Origin: Magnetococcales bacterium
Lineage (GTDB): Bacteria; Pseudomonadota; Magnetococcia; Magnetococcales; DC0425bin3
Direction of reading: 5' to 3'
Length of the DNA stretch: 35,632 bases
Assembly (NCBI GenBank): GCA_015228935.1
Contig: JADGCO010000044.1
Coordinates: 1 to 35,632, forward strand
Shown: positions 17,384 through 25,615 of the stretch, one piece after another
How the letters are laid out: the number at the start of each line of letters is the position of its first letter
How positions within the stretch are numbered: the stretch's first letter is position 1
Notes under the pieces: generated by a model
What the model saw: only the letters and a program-made list of their open reading frames with translations
Database searches by the model: none
Told to the model about the DNA's origin: nothing
Translations under genes and position numbers: made by a program

Positions 17384-17773
17384 TCACGGGTGTGGGTGAG
17401 GAACGAACATCGACCAGGCCAGCCAAAGCCAACCACTGATGAAACACAGGCCTCCAAAGGGGGTGAGGATACCCAGAGGGCGCAAACCGGTGAGGACCAA
17501 GGCATAGAGTGATCCCGAGAAAATCAGGATACCTGCCAGCAGAAGCCAACCCGCGATGGCACTCCTGTCGGGTCGCACCGAGCGTTCCTGCAGCACGCCG
17601 ATCAGGACCAATCCCACAGCATGGACGAGGTGATAGTAAGCCCCTGTTCGCCAGGTTTCCAGTAATTTTTCAGAAATGATGGGTGCCAGCGCGTGTTTAC
17701 CAAAGGCTCCCAGCATCACGGCCAGTGCAGCATTGGTGGCACCCAGAAAGATGAATTTTGCACTGGTGTTCAT
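17384..17773 (-). CDS. DUF423 family inner-membrane protein (YgdD-like)
   Basis: A 129-residue protein with four predicted helices (about 7-27, 47-62, 73-93 and 100-122). It has the family signature ALAVMLGAFGKHAL near residue 17 and GLRPLGILTPFGG near the C-terminus. Members are widespread small membrane proteins without an established function. The start at 17773 has a GAGAAA-like site upstream. It stands alone between a mobile element and a toxin-antitoxin pair. Confidence 0.88.
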   Translation of the reverse strand: MNTSAKFIFLGATNAALAVMLGAFGKHALAPIISEKLLETWRTGAYYHLVHAVGLVLIGVLQERSVRPDRSAIAGWLLLAGILIFSGSLYALVLTGLRPLGILTPFGGLCFISGWLWLAWSMFVPHPHP

Positions 17774-17867
17774 GGTGTATTTCTCGTCAATGTCCGTCTC
17801 GATCTTGTGAGCTGGTTGGCTTGAGATGTTTCAGAAAATTACAGCACGTCAAGTCAGCACGGCAGGC

Positions 17868-18473
17868 TCATGACGGCTTCGGATCAAAACCTCGATGTGT
17901 TTTTTCCAATAAGGAACGCACGGCATGCCGAATTTCAGGGTCATGTTGGTGCCACAGGTCGGCCATGGGTGGATTTCTCCCGGCCTTGTGTACCAGTTCC
18001 ATGACGGCATTGGCTGATTCGATGCGCCGGGCTTCCTCAAGCTGATTCAAATAATCCCATGTTGTCAATAGGATGAGCTTCTGGGCGTCGATGATGAGAT
18101 AGCGATCAATGTCACGGTCATCCACCAGCAATATTGCCCGTTCCGTGGCTTTCAACGGGAAATTGCGCACAATCTCCATGGCGGCGCGCTCACCGGTGTC
18201 TCTGGATAATCGACCGCCTTTGGTTGGTGCTAAAATAATGGCATCTTTGAAAATTTCTGTTGGTTCAATTCGCACCATGTCCATATGGCGGTGATACCAA
18301 TCCATGATTTCCTGTGCGCCGAGTTTGCCACTTGCATGGGTTGCCTCGTAAAACACGGCATCTGGAATAACAACGGGCAGCGCAGAATAAAGAAGATAAT
18401 CGAGACACTGTACCGCTGCGAGTGTGATGAGCGGTGACGTGTCAGTCACGATGATTGTGACATCAATATCCAT
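17868..18473 (-). CDS. PIN-domain protein, probable VapC-like toxin
   Basis: PIN domains are metal-dependent RNases, often toxins. The 201-residue product starts MDIDVTIIVTDTSPLITL with the first acidic residue in TDTSPL. It has VVIPDAVFYEATHASG (acidic pair), GERAAMEI and ILLVDDRDIDRY, together giving the usual four acidic positions. The C-terminal 50 residues are extra compared with a short VapC. ATG 18473 was chosen because it overlaps the stop of the small upstream gene by 11 bp, a typical antitoxin-toxin arrangement. An in-frame GTG at 18506 is possible. Its target is unknown. Confidence 0.78.
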   Translation of the reverse strand: MDIDVTIIVTDTSPLITLAAVQCLDYLLYSALPVVIPDAVFYEATHASGKLGAQEIMDWYHRHMDMVRIEPTEIFKDAIILAPTKGGRLSRDTGERAAMEIVRNFPLKATERAILLVDDRDIDRYLIIDAQKLILLTTWDYLNQLEEARRIESANAVMELVHKAGRNPPMADLWHQHDPEIRHAVRSLLEKTHRGFDPKPS

Positions 18474-18699
18474 GACGCAAGAGAGGTTGAAGAATTTCTC
18501 GCGCACGGGCGAGATTGGCCTGACGTTGCGGTGTGTTGAGAGGTTTTGGCAATCTCAGATCGTGCCGAGTCATGGCCATCATAAGGTCGGCATAATCGTC
18601 CAAACCTGCTTGCTCGATGGCTTGGTGTGTACCAAGAAGGCCTGCCGCATAGTGGTGGAGGGTGGTCATTTGTGTTGATGCATTCGGGGCTTGTTCCAT
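18463..18699 (-). CDS. Small protein upstream of the PIN toxin, probable antitoxin
   Basis: A 78-residue soluble protein (start MEQAPNAST) with helical, charged sequence and no recognised DNA-binding motif. Its stop overlaps the PIN gene start by 11 bp, so the two are translationally coupled, which is the main reason to call it an antitoxin. ATG 18699 has AGGACA about 6 nt upstream; an in-frame ATG at 18747 would add 16 residues. A nested inverted repeat lies directly upstream and could be part of its control region. Confidence 0.55.
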   Translation of the reverse strand: MEQAPNASTQMTTLHHYAAGLLGTHQAIEQAGLDDYADLMMAMTRHDLRLPKPLNTPQRQANLARAREILQPLLRHGY

Positions 18700-18765
18700 G
18701 TTGTGTCCTGCCGTATCTGCCGACGAGAAAGAGTAAACTGATTCCATGCGCTTGCAGGTCAGTCT

Positions 18766-18904
18766 GGATACCCTGCCTCCATCTTAGGAGGGATGTGACA
18801 GGCGCGTCAATCCATATCAAAACGGTTTGCTGGTGTCCGGCTTTTTCATCACCCGCCGGGAGCGGAGGAGAAAAAGCCGGACACCTGACAGGCAGGGTGT
18901 ATCC
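18766..18904. repeat. Nested inverted repeat between the EAL gene and the toxin-antitoxin pair
   Basis: An inner 16-bp perfect stem (18832-18847 with 18870-18885; arm GGTGTCCGGCTTTTTC) with a 22-nt loop is enclosed by an outer imperfect stem, GGATACCCTGCCT at 18766-18778 with 18890-18904. The right outer arm touches the stop codon of the EAL gene. It may terminate the EAL transcript, or be a small mobile palindromic element. Confidence 0.7.
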
Positions 18905-20304
18905 TATATTTGGAACGTTATGGGAGCCAAGGCAGGGAAGGTGGATTTGCACCTTTCCGTTTTGGCAAACTTTGGCAAACAGGGGGCAGTGGAACCGCTG
19001 GCGATATTGGCCGGTCCATCCCAGGCCAGGTCCGCGCACACCACGCGGATTGTTCCATCCAGCCACCGCAAGGTCAGGGAGAGGGTGACACACATGCGGG
19101 CATCCGGCAGCGACAGATAGGAATCGGTCACTTGAACCTCTCCAGGTCTGGCCATGGCCCGGCGGAAGTATTGCCGCCGCGACCAGTCGGCACCATGGGT
19201 TCCGGCCATGATGTGGTATTTATCCGCCTCTGTTCCGACGGGGGCTTTCGGGACCATGTTGTCACCAATCTGGTGACCCAAACCGTCGAGAATATAACAG
19301 CGGATCACACCCGACATGTGCAGGAATCGTTCGCAGGCGGCAATGAGGGAGGCATCGTCGTCACTTTTCCGGACAAATTCGAGGAATGGTTCCATGAACC
19401 AGGCCAGATCCTTCATTTGGCGGATGCCATCCATGGTTGACAACTCCCTGAATTCACGGGTCAAAAAATCCACCCGTTTCTCTCCTGCCCCCTCGAGAAG
19501 ATCCAGATCGCATTCCGGGGTGGAAAAAAAATAACCTTGGACCAGATCCGCTTCCGAATCGATGGCGATCATGGCCTCATCCCGGGTTTCAATGCCCTCG
19601 ATCAGGGAGAGACATCCGGCTTCGTGAATGAGAGAGACGAGGCTGGGCAGCATTCTGCGCGCCTTGGGATTGTGAACCGAATTGACAATGATGGATCGGT
19701 CCAGCTTGACGATTTCGGGTTGCAGACGCCAGATACGATCAAAATTGGACTCCCCGGCTCCAAAATCATCCAGGGCAATCATGCATCCTTCGCCGCGGTA
19801 GTGTGCCATGGCTTCCATCAAGATTCCCTCGTCACCAATCTCCTTTTCAAGGATTTCAATGACCACGCGATGTCTTGGAATCTCCAGTCGTTTGAGCAGG
19901 GAGGTGATCATGAAGGCTCCCGATCCTTGCTCCTCCAGGACCATGCGCGGATTCAGATTGAGAAACAACCATTTCCGATCCGGAGAAAAAAGATGGAAGT
20001 TCAGAATGTGCAACATTTGACAGAGCCGATCCAGCTCAATCGCGGTCCCTTCATGTTCGGAATGCTCGAACAGTTCCTTGGGAGAGACTTTCCCCGCAGA
20101 GGCGCGGTCTTTGGCACGAATGAGACCTTCATATCCAGCCGGCTCTTGATGGGATAGACTGAATATGGGCTGAAAGGCACTTTTCAATTGGAACGGGCCG
20201 TAATCACTGATGTTCCATATCCCATCGGATTGGATGTGAGTTGTCAGCAAATCATCCAGGTGTGCATTGCCCATGATGGATGTCAGCCATTCCCGTTTGA
20301 CCAT
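18904..20304 (-). CDS. EAL-domain protein with C-terminal sensor-like domain
   Basis: EAL domains hydrolyse cyclic di-GMP. In this 466-residue cytoplasmic protein the signature Glu lies in YEGLIRAKD (EGL in place of EAL, conserving Glu). The other catalytic positions are visible: LFLNLNP (Asn), VIEILEKE (Glu), ALDDFGAGESN (DDFG), VKLDRSII (Lys), IEGIET (Glu) and QGYFF. It is therefore probably active. Residues from about 290 to 430 resemble the YkuI C-terminal / PAS-Cache-like sensor fold (DKYHIMAGTHGADWSRRQYF). ATG 20304 has AAGGAG upstream. It is divergent from the bacteriohemerythrin gene, suggesting shared oxygen-related control. Confidence 0.9.
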   Translation of the reverse strand: MVKREWLTSIMGNAHLDDLLTTHIQSDGIWNISDYGPFQLKSAFQPIFSLSHQEPAGYEGLIRAKDRASAGKVSPKELFEHSEHEGTAIELDRLCQMLHILNFHLFSPDRKWLFLNLNPRMVLEEQGSGAFMITSLLKRLEIPRHRVVIEILEKEIGDEGILMEAMAHYRGEGCMIALDDFGAGESNFDRIWRLQPEIVKLDRSIIVNSVHNPKARRMLPSLVSLIHEAGCLSLIEGIETRDEAMIAIDSEADLVQGYFFSTPECDLDLLEGAGEKRVDFLTREFRELSTMDGIRQMKDLAWFMEPFLEFVRKSDDDASLIAACERFLHMSGVIRCYILDGLGHQIGDNMVPKAPVGTEADKYHIMAGTHGADWSRRQYFRRAMARPGEVQVTDSYLSLPDARMCVTLSLTLRWLDGTIRVVCADLAWDGPANIASGSTAPCLPKFAKTERCKSTFPALAPITFQI

Positions 20305-20695
20305 GATCCTGCTCCTTTTTTTGCAGAAATCTTCATTTGCGGCCAGTCAGCCTTCTTTTTCTGGTCGTTCTTTGGATTTCAGTCCGAAGAGCGTTCCCAT
20401 AGGTGATCCAGTATGACTAACACAAATCGTGCCAATTTATTATATTTATTAATATCAATATGTTGCAATAAACTGCCAGCAACGTGAACCCGTCCCTTGC
20501 CCAATTAATCATCCGAAGTGATCAAAAACAGGGCATTCAAGAAGCCATGTGTTAATAAAAAATCAATCAATTAATTAATAAAATTATAAACAAAAATGGC
20601 CATGATTTATCGGGTCATTGCATCTATACTCGGTGCGCTGTGCCCTCGATGAACCGTTCATGAAATCGTTTGATGATCAGGGAGAAGAATCCGCC
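20305..20695. promoter_or_regulatory. AT-rich divergent promoter region (EAL gene and bacteriohemerythrin)
   Basis: A 391-bp gap with no gene. It has AT-only stretches at 20433-20460 and about 20550-20590, where DNA bending is likely. On the + strand TATACT at 20625-20630 could be a -10 box for the hemerythrin gene, without a clear -35. On the minus strand TTGGCACG followed by a GT at -12 spacing (about 20434 to 20420, GG-N10-GT) is a near match to a sigma-54 site for the EAL gene, but lacks the usual GC. Confidence 0.35.
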
Positions 20696-21721
20696 ATGGC
20701 AAGGAACCAATCCACAAATTCTTCAGATGGTTTTCTCCGGGTGTTCAGTCTGGAGGACTTTCGCAGGACCATGTATCTTCGCCTGAGAGATGTCGGTGTA
20801 GCCAGGATGCATGAACAGCACCAAGGATTGGTGGAAATCATGGTCTCTCTGTATGGCGAGGTGAGAAAGCTGCAAAAAGGGGTGCCCAGCGAGAAGCAGC
20901 CTGCATCTCTGCGTGCGACTGTCGATGAGCTGAAAAGGTATGCAACCAATCATTTCAGGGAAGAAGAAGCGTTCATGAAACAGACCGGGTTTCCTGATCT
21001 GCCGGGTCACATCGTGTCGCATGAGGCTTTTGTCAAATCATTACTGGAAGTTGAACATCGCATGTGGAATGAATCCATTTCTTATGTGATTGAACTGCAA
21101 CATTTGATCGTCGGGTGGCTTTTTGAACACATCAACCTGATGGACATGGCTTACGCCCGTTTTTCACGGGGAGAGACACTTGTTACAATTCCCCTGGTCA
21201 AAACTTCCCCGGTAGCGGTCAAGACCTCTCCCGCATCTTCCCGGACAGAATCGGCAGATGCCGCCAAGAGTTCTCAAGAAGCGTTCAGAAAGTCGTTGCG
21301 CAGTCGCCTGCGCATGACGGGCATTACGAAAATTGACCGGGAACATCAGCAATTGCTGGAAAACATTATCAATCTGAATCTGCTCGTCGAGGAGCTTTCC
21401 AAACGCAAGCCGATGACCAGGGATTGGCAGAAAATCGATCAGGCAATTGATTTTCTTCTGTCTTATGGTCGTGATCACTTCAAGGGTGAGGAAGCCTGGA
21501 TGAAGGGTATCGGTTATCCTCAACTGGCCATTCACGCCGATGAACACAATCGACTTCTGGACCGATTACAGAAATTGGTGCCCAAACTGGCCAAGGATCG
21601 CCAGGTATTGTACGTCGTGGACATGAATTTTTTTCTGGTGGAATGGTTGCTGACCCACACCAACCGGACCGACATTCTCTATGTTGAGTATGCCAAGACA
21701 AGCAACATTTCATTGTCTTGA
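20696..21721 (+). CDS. Tandem bacteriohemerythrin (two hemerythrin domains)
   Basis: Hemerythrins bind O2 at a di-iron site in a four-helix bundle. The 341-residue soluble protein holds two complete copies. Copy 1 (about residues 25-175) has MHEQHQGLVEI, NHFREEEAFM, HIVSHEAFV and FEHINLMDMAY. Copy 2 (about 205-340) has REHQQLLENI, DHFKGEEAWM, HADEHNRLL and THTNRTDILY. All His, Glu and Asp ligands are present in both. A Ser/Ala-rich linker joins them. ATG 20696 is chosen because GGGAGAAG precedes it; ATG at 20660 and TTG at 20618 lack a ribosome site. An oxygen storage, delivery or sensing role is plausible. Confidence 0.92.
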   Translation: MARNQSTNSSDGFLRVFSLEDFRRTMYLRLRDVGVARMHEQHQGLVEIMVSLYGEVRKLQKGVPSEKQPASLRATVDELKRYATNHFREEEAFMKQTGFPDLPGHIVSHEAFVKSLLEVEHRMWNESISYVIELQHLIVGWLFEHINLMDMAYARFSRGETLVTIPLVKTSPVAVKTSPASSRTESADAAKSSQEAFRKSLRSRLRMTGITKIDREHQQLLENIINLNLLVEELSKRKPMTRDWQKIDQAIDFLLSYGRDHFKGEEAWMKGIGYPQLAIHADEHNRLLDRLQKLVPKLAKDRQVLYVVDMNFFLVEWLLTHTNRTDILYVEYAKTSNISLS

Positions 21722-21754
21722 TGCATGGTGCAGCATGGCCGCAACCCGATTTCT

Positions 21755-21789
21755 CCCGGAAATCTCCGTGGATTACGCAGATTTCCGGG
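21755..21789. terminator. Inverted repeat downstream of the hemerythrin gene
   Basis: CCCGGAAATCT at 21755-21765 pairs perfectly with 21779-21789 across a 13-nt loop, and outer TGCATGG/CCATGCA arms flank it. It lies 33 bp after the stop. There is no T tract, so a terminator role is only likely from position. Confidence 0.45.
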
Positions 21790-21901
21790 GTTCGTGGTGC
21801 CATGCAGGGGGGCATCCTGGGGAGTTGGTTTCGTCCCGTAGAGGGTGGCTCTCCCGCGTGGGATGTGAAGCCACATCCTGTTCTTGGGATGGCTGCGCGT
21901 C

Positions 21902-22017
21902 AGAGGCTGTCCATTAACCCTCGGATAAAAAAAAATTGGAAAGAAAGATTTTATTGGGGCTCCATCCCAGTTTTTCATTCGTTCTTTTTGAAATTAACAA
22001 GTCATTAGACAGCCTCT
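21902..22017. mobile_element. MITE-like element, copy B, internally deleted and inverted relative to copy A
   Basis: AGAGGCTGTCCA at 21902-21913 and TAGACAGCCTCT at 22006-22017 are the terminal repeats. Read on this strand, the sequence matches the reverse complement of the element at 17126-17292 at both ends, but lacks about 51 bp from the middle, including the whole GGAAGGGC hairpin. It ends 12 bp from the stop of the CMD-Rieske gene. No clear target duplication is seen. Confidence 0.72.
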
Positions 22018-22029
22018 CAGGCATGCTCC

Positions 22030-22671
22030 TCAGGTGGTTAATATCACATGACCGTTCTGCACCGTTGCGGCCACGCTCTTCAATCCTGCCTTGCCGTCCG
22101 GGTCCGGACCCAGACAAGCTCCTGAAGCCAGATCGAATTGCCAGTTATGAACCCGGCATTCCACCGTGGTTCCATGGTCCACGCCCTTGCACAGGGATGC
22201 CTTGGAGTGCGGACAGCGGTTGGAGTAGACCCGAACCGATGCCGGTCCGGTACGATAGACGATCAGGTCACCGCTGCGACGGTTGACACATTGCATCCGG
22301 TGTTCCGGAAAATCACTCAAAGGTCCAAGGTCTGGACTTTCCGGGGGAGGAACCGGTTCGGCGTCGGGCAGGGGCGGCAGCAGATCCAGGTCTTTCAAAA
22401 CATCGATGGCATCGAGCATCTTGTTCAAGCCAGAGGCCGGAAAAGCCATCATGACGGCATCCAGAATTTCTTCCCGGGAGGCCCCGGCCTTGAGGGCCTT
22501 GGGGGCATACTGGCGCAGACCGCGCTCGGTTCCCACCACCACCTTGGTGACGATTTGAATCAAATGCCGGGTTTTGTCGTCCAGAGCCAGGACGCTGTGC
22601 TTGTAAAAACCCATCAGGTTCTGGGCAGCCTCGGGACGTACTCCGGCCAGATAACGCAATGCCTTGGACAT
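22030..22671 (-). CDS. CMD (AhpD-like) domain fused to a Rieske [2Fe-2S] domain
   Basis: The N-terminal half (residues 1-95) matches the carboxymuconolactone decarboxylase/AhpD fold (DDKTRHLIQIVTKVV, then KALKAGASREEILDAVMMAF). It lacks the CxxC and His that make AhpD a peroxidase. After a Pro-rich linker, the C-terminal part (about 125-213) is a Rieske domain with CPHSKASLCKG and CRVHNWQFDLASG, the full Cys-His/Cys-His ligand set, similar to the small ferredoxin-type Rieske proteins. An electron-transfer role is likely. ATG 22671 has AGAGAGG about 10 nt upstream; an in-frame ATG at 22716 has no clear ribosome site. Partner enzyme unknown. Confidence 0.82.
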   Translation of the reverse strand: MSKALRYLAGVRPEAAQNLMGFYKHSVLALDDKTRHLIQIVTKVVVGTERGLRQYAPKALKAGASREEILDAVMMAFPASGLNKMLDAIDVLKDLDLLPPLPDAEPVPPPESPDLGPLSDFPEHRMQCVNRRSGDLIVYRTGPASVRVYSNRCPHSKASLCKGVDHGTTVECRVHNWQFDLASGACLGPDPDGKAGLKSVAATVQNGHVILTT

Positions 22672-22970
22672 GGAAGCGGAATCCTCTCTCAAGAGTGGTT
22701 GAACCCATACAGTCATTCAGCTTGAATTTTTCAAAGTAATGGATATACCAGCATTATATTTTTTTATTCAAGGATTATTTTTTTACCACACAGTTATCCT
22801 TTTCGCATCATTTGGCCCGCGTATTGCCACTACTGGTCTTAACGGCATGCTTTTAGAAGTTAAACAGGCAGATTTTGCTGGCACAGTCATCCATATGCCT
22901 TAAAAGCAGGCAGAATCTGATCAAAATTATATCATGTACACCTTTGTACCGTTCACTCTGCGAGGCCAAC
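22672..22970. promoter_or_regulatory. AT-rich divergent region upstream of the peptide-ligase cluster
   Basis: A 299-bp gap between the divergent CMD-Rieske and ATP-grasp genes, with T-rich tracts around 22755-22800. It should carry promoters for both, but no hexamer pair was convincing. A short palindrome, GTACACCTTTGTAC, lies at about 22936-22949, some 20 nt before the ATP-grasp start. Confidence 0.4.
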
Positions 22971-24440
22971 ATGAATGCATATGCGCTGCCACAAACAGAA
23001 ACGCCTTTTTACAAGGCTCCTGGTGTCTTTGACGAGTTGGTCATGCAGGCCAGGGGGTCGGCGAGCCATCTGAAACCCCTCATGCCATTCATTGAAAATC
23101 TGGGCATGGAGGAGCTGCATCGTCGGCAGAGTGCCGCCGAGGTTGCCATCCGCAATCTGGGAATCACCTTCACGGTGTATTCGGAAGGGGAAAACATTGA
23201 TCGATCCTGGCCGTTCGACATCATTCCCCGATGCATTGATGCCCGGGAGTGGGAACGTCTGGAACGGGGACTGGTCCAGCGGGCACAGGCGCTGAACGCC
23301 TTTATCGACGATCTGTACAATGAGAAAAAAATCATCAAGGACAAACAATTTCCTGAGGAGGTGTTGGCGGATTCGGTGAATTATCTGCTGCCACTGATGG
23401 GAACGCGCCCCAAATACGGCATCTGGGCACATCTGTGCGGGAGTGACCTGTTGCGTGACCGGGATGGCACCATGTACGTGCTGGAAGACAATCTGCGTGT
23501 GCCTTCCGGGGTCTCCTACATGCTGGAAAACCGTTTGTTGACCAAGCGGGTCTTTCCGGAACTGTTTCGGGACCATGCGATTCGTCCGGTGGATGATTAT
23601 CCCTGCCAGCTCTATGAGTTGCTGGCCTCTCTCACGCCACGACCGGATGAAAAGGCCAATGTGGTGGTGTTGACGCCGGGCATCTACAACTCGGCTTACT
23701 TCGAACATGCCTACCTGGCGCAACAGATGGGCGTGCCTCTGGTCGAAGCGCGTGATCTGTCGGTAGGCGAGGATGATGTCGTGTTCATGAAGACGATTCA
23801 CGGTCTGGAGCAGGTGGACGTGATCTATCGCCGCATCGATGATCAATATCTGGATCCGCTGGTGTTTCGGGCGGATTCCACCCTGGGCATTCCGGGGATC
23901 ATCAAGGCCTGGCGGCGTGGACGGGTGGCCCTGGCCAATGCGCCCGGAACCGGCGTGGCGGATGACAAGGTGGTGTACTCCTACATGCCGGAGATCATCC
24001 GCTACTATCTGGCCGAGGATCCCCTCATTCCCAACGTACCGACCTGGCGGTGTCACATTCCTCAGGAGCGCAAACATGTGCTGGCCAATCTGGACAAGCT
24101 TGTGGTCAAACCCGCCAATGAATCCGGTGGATATGGCATGCTCATGGGGCCGCATGCGACTTCCGGGGAGCGGGCCATTTTTGCCGCCCGGATCCAGGCC
24201 AATCCCCGGAACTACATCGGCCAGCAAACCCTGACCCCCTCCACGGCACCGACCCTGGTTGAAAACCGGTTGGAGCCGCGTCACATGGATTTGCGACCCT
24301 TTATTCTCAGCGGTCGGAAATCCTATGTCACGCCGGGTGGCTTGACCCGGGTGGCGTTGCGGCGGGGTTCATTTGTGGTCAACTCCTCCCAGGGTGGTGG
24401 CAGCAAGGATACCTGGGTACTGGATGCAGGGAGGTCATAA
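22971..24440 (+). CDS. Circularly permuted ATP-grasp protein (DUF404/DUF407), predicted peptide ligase
   Basis: ATP-grasp amidoligases join a carboxylate to an amine through an acyl-phosphate; this permuted family is predicted to act in peptide synthesis or tagging. The 489-residue protein has the family blocks: RSWPFDIIPRCIDAREW, YGIWAHLCGSDLLRD, VLEDNLRVPSGVSYM, VVVLTPGIYNSAYFEH, and the nucleotide-binding VVKPANESGGYGM with Lys near residue 380. STAPTL and RPF/VTPGGLTRVA lie near the C-terminus. All key residues look intact. ATG 22971 is preferred (GCGAGG upstream) over an earlier frame opening at 22875. Its stop overlaps the alpha-E gene by one base (TAATG), so ligase and helical partner are made together. 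Confidence 0.93.
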   Translation: MNAYALPQTETPFYKAPGVFDELVMQARGSASHLKPLMPFIENLGMEELHRRQSAAEVAIRNLGITFTVYSEGENIDRSWPFDIIPRCIDAREWERLERGLVQRAQALNAFIDDLYNEKKIIKDKQFPEEVLADSVNYLLPLMGTRPKYGIWAHLCGSDLLRDRDGTMYVLEDNLRVPSGVSYMLENRLLTKRVFPELFRDHAIRPVDDYPCQLYELLASLTPRPDEKANVVVLTPGIYNSAYFEHAYLAQQMGVPLVEARDLSVGEDDVVFMKTIHGLEQVDVIYRRIDDQYLDPLVFRADSTLGIPGIIKAWRRGRVALANAPGTGVADDKVVYSYMPEIIRYYLAEDPLIPNVPTWRCHIPQERKHVLANLDKLVVKPANESGGYGMLMGPHATSGERAIFAARIQANPRNYIGQQTLTPSTAPTLVENRLEPRHMDLRPFILSGRKSYVTPGGLTRVALRRGSFVVNSSQGGGSKDTWVLDAGRS

Positions 24441-25438
24441 TGCTCTCCAGGGTCGCAGAAAACATTTATTGGATGGCCCGCTATCTGGAACGGGTGGAAG
24501 GTTCTGCCCGGCTCGTGATTGCCACCAACCAGACAATGCTTGACATTGCGCCCATCAGTCACGTCCGTCCCCTGAACTGGTTTCAGTTGATCGCCATCAC
24601 CGGCAGTCGGGAGTGTTATGCCCAGCACCATGCAGCCATCGATGAGGCCAATGTCGTCCGGTTTTTGATCGCTGACACGGCAAACCCCAGCTCCATTCTC
24701 TCGTCACTGCGGCTGGCGCGGGAAAACATGCGCAGCACCCGGGAGGTTTTTCCACGGGAAGCCTGGGAAAGCCTCAATGGCTTCACCATGCGCACCCAGG
24801 AGCTGTTGCACAAGGAGGTCCCGGCGGCAGAACGTCATGAATTCCTGGAAGGAATCATCAATGCCTGCCTGAAACTGACCGGTCTGTTGGACAGCACCAT
24901 GTGCCGGGATGAGGCTTTCCACACGTTCCGGTTGGGTCGTTACCTGGAGCGGGCCGACATGACGACACGCATCCTGGATGTACGCGGGGCGGGCATGCTG
25001 GAAAGCTGGGAGCGCATGGAACTCCCCCTGCGCAACGCCGTATGGCTGACGGTGCTGCGTTCCCTGTCCGGGGACCAGATGTATCGGCGGCGGGTGGAGC
25101 CTCGTATCCGTGGACCGGAAGTATTGGCCTTTCTCCTCAAGGATCGACTGTTTCCGCGCACGTTTCGATATTGCATCGAGGGAGTGGGGGGCAGTCTGAA
25201 AAAACTGCACCGTGATTCGGGTGCCCAACAAGTCATCAAGGCCATTGAGGAGGATCTGTACCTCGCCGATGTGAAGGGATTGGCGGAAGGAGGGAAGCTG
25301 CATGAATTCCTGGACAAACTGCAAATCCATCTGGGCCATCTCCATGAAAAAATCGGGACGATTTATTTCAATCCGCCCCCGTCCCGGCGCGAGGTTGCCC
25401 ATGCCCATGATCAGTCTCAATTTCTGGTGCAAACCTGA
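24440..25438 (+). CDS. Alpha-E domain protein (DUF403)
   Basis: Alpha-E proteins are all-helical and almost always occur next to, or fused with, permuted ATP-grasp enzymes. The 332-residue protein starts with the signature MLSRVAENIYWMARYLERVEG and has FHTFRLGRYLERADMTTRIL in the middle, the typical second E-rich block. No enzyme motif is known; a scaffold or substrate-holding role is inferred. It is coupled to the ATP-grasp gene by a 1-bp overlap, with GGGAGG before its ATG. The same pair is fused in one gene at 26601-29123. Confidence 0.92.
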   Translation: MLSRVAENIYWMARYLERVEGSARLVIATNQTMLDIAPISHVRPLNWFQLIAITGSRECYAQHHAAIDEANVVRFLIADTANPSSILSSLRLARENMRSTREVFPREAWESLNGFTMRTQELLHKEVPAAERHEFLEGIINACLKLTGLLDSTMCRDEAFHTFRLGRYLERADMTTRILDVRGAGMLESWERMELPLRNAVWLTVLRSLSGDQMYRRRVEPRIRGPEVLAFLLKDRLFPRTFRYCIEGVGGSLKKLHRDSGAQQVIKAIEEDLYLADVKGLAEGGKLHEFLDKLQIHLGHLHEKIGTIYFNPPPSRREVAHAHDQSQFLVQT

Positions 25439-25489
25439 AGCCGGCGTCCGGGCGTGGTCCGCCGACGATCCCGGCGCAAGGAACGTTTG

Positions 25490-25573
25490 AAAAACTGGGA
25501 AGGAGGTCCAGGAGGAAGGGCTGTGCCCTTCCTCTTGGCGGGGTTTGGGGCGGAGCCCCAACAAAGTCTTCCA
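25490..25573. repeat. Dispersed palindromic repeat core (no terminal repeats seen)
   Basis: Nearly identical to the inner part of the element at 17126-17292: AAAACTGGGA, the CCAGGAGGAAGGGC hairpin (here with one mismatch in the right arm), GGGGTTTGGGGC and GAGCCCCAA, ending in TCTTCC. The AGAGGCTGTC ends are missing. It lies between the convergent alpha-E and transglutaminase genes, where it can fold as a two-way terminator. Confidence 0.75.
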
Positions 25574-25615
25574 TGTCAAATCCTTTTAATGAAGGGGTTC
25601 TGAATGGTTACGAAT

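Noticed and set aside
20420-20434. Sigma-54 promoter for the EAL gene
   Set aside because: The -24 box fits well, but the -12 box has GT in place of GC; kept only as a remark in the intergenic entry.
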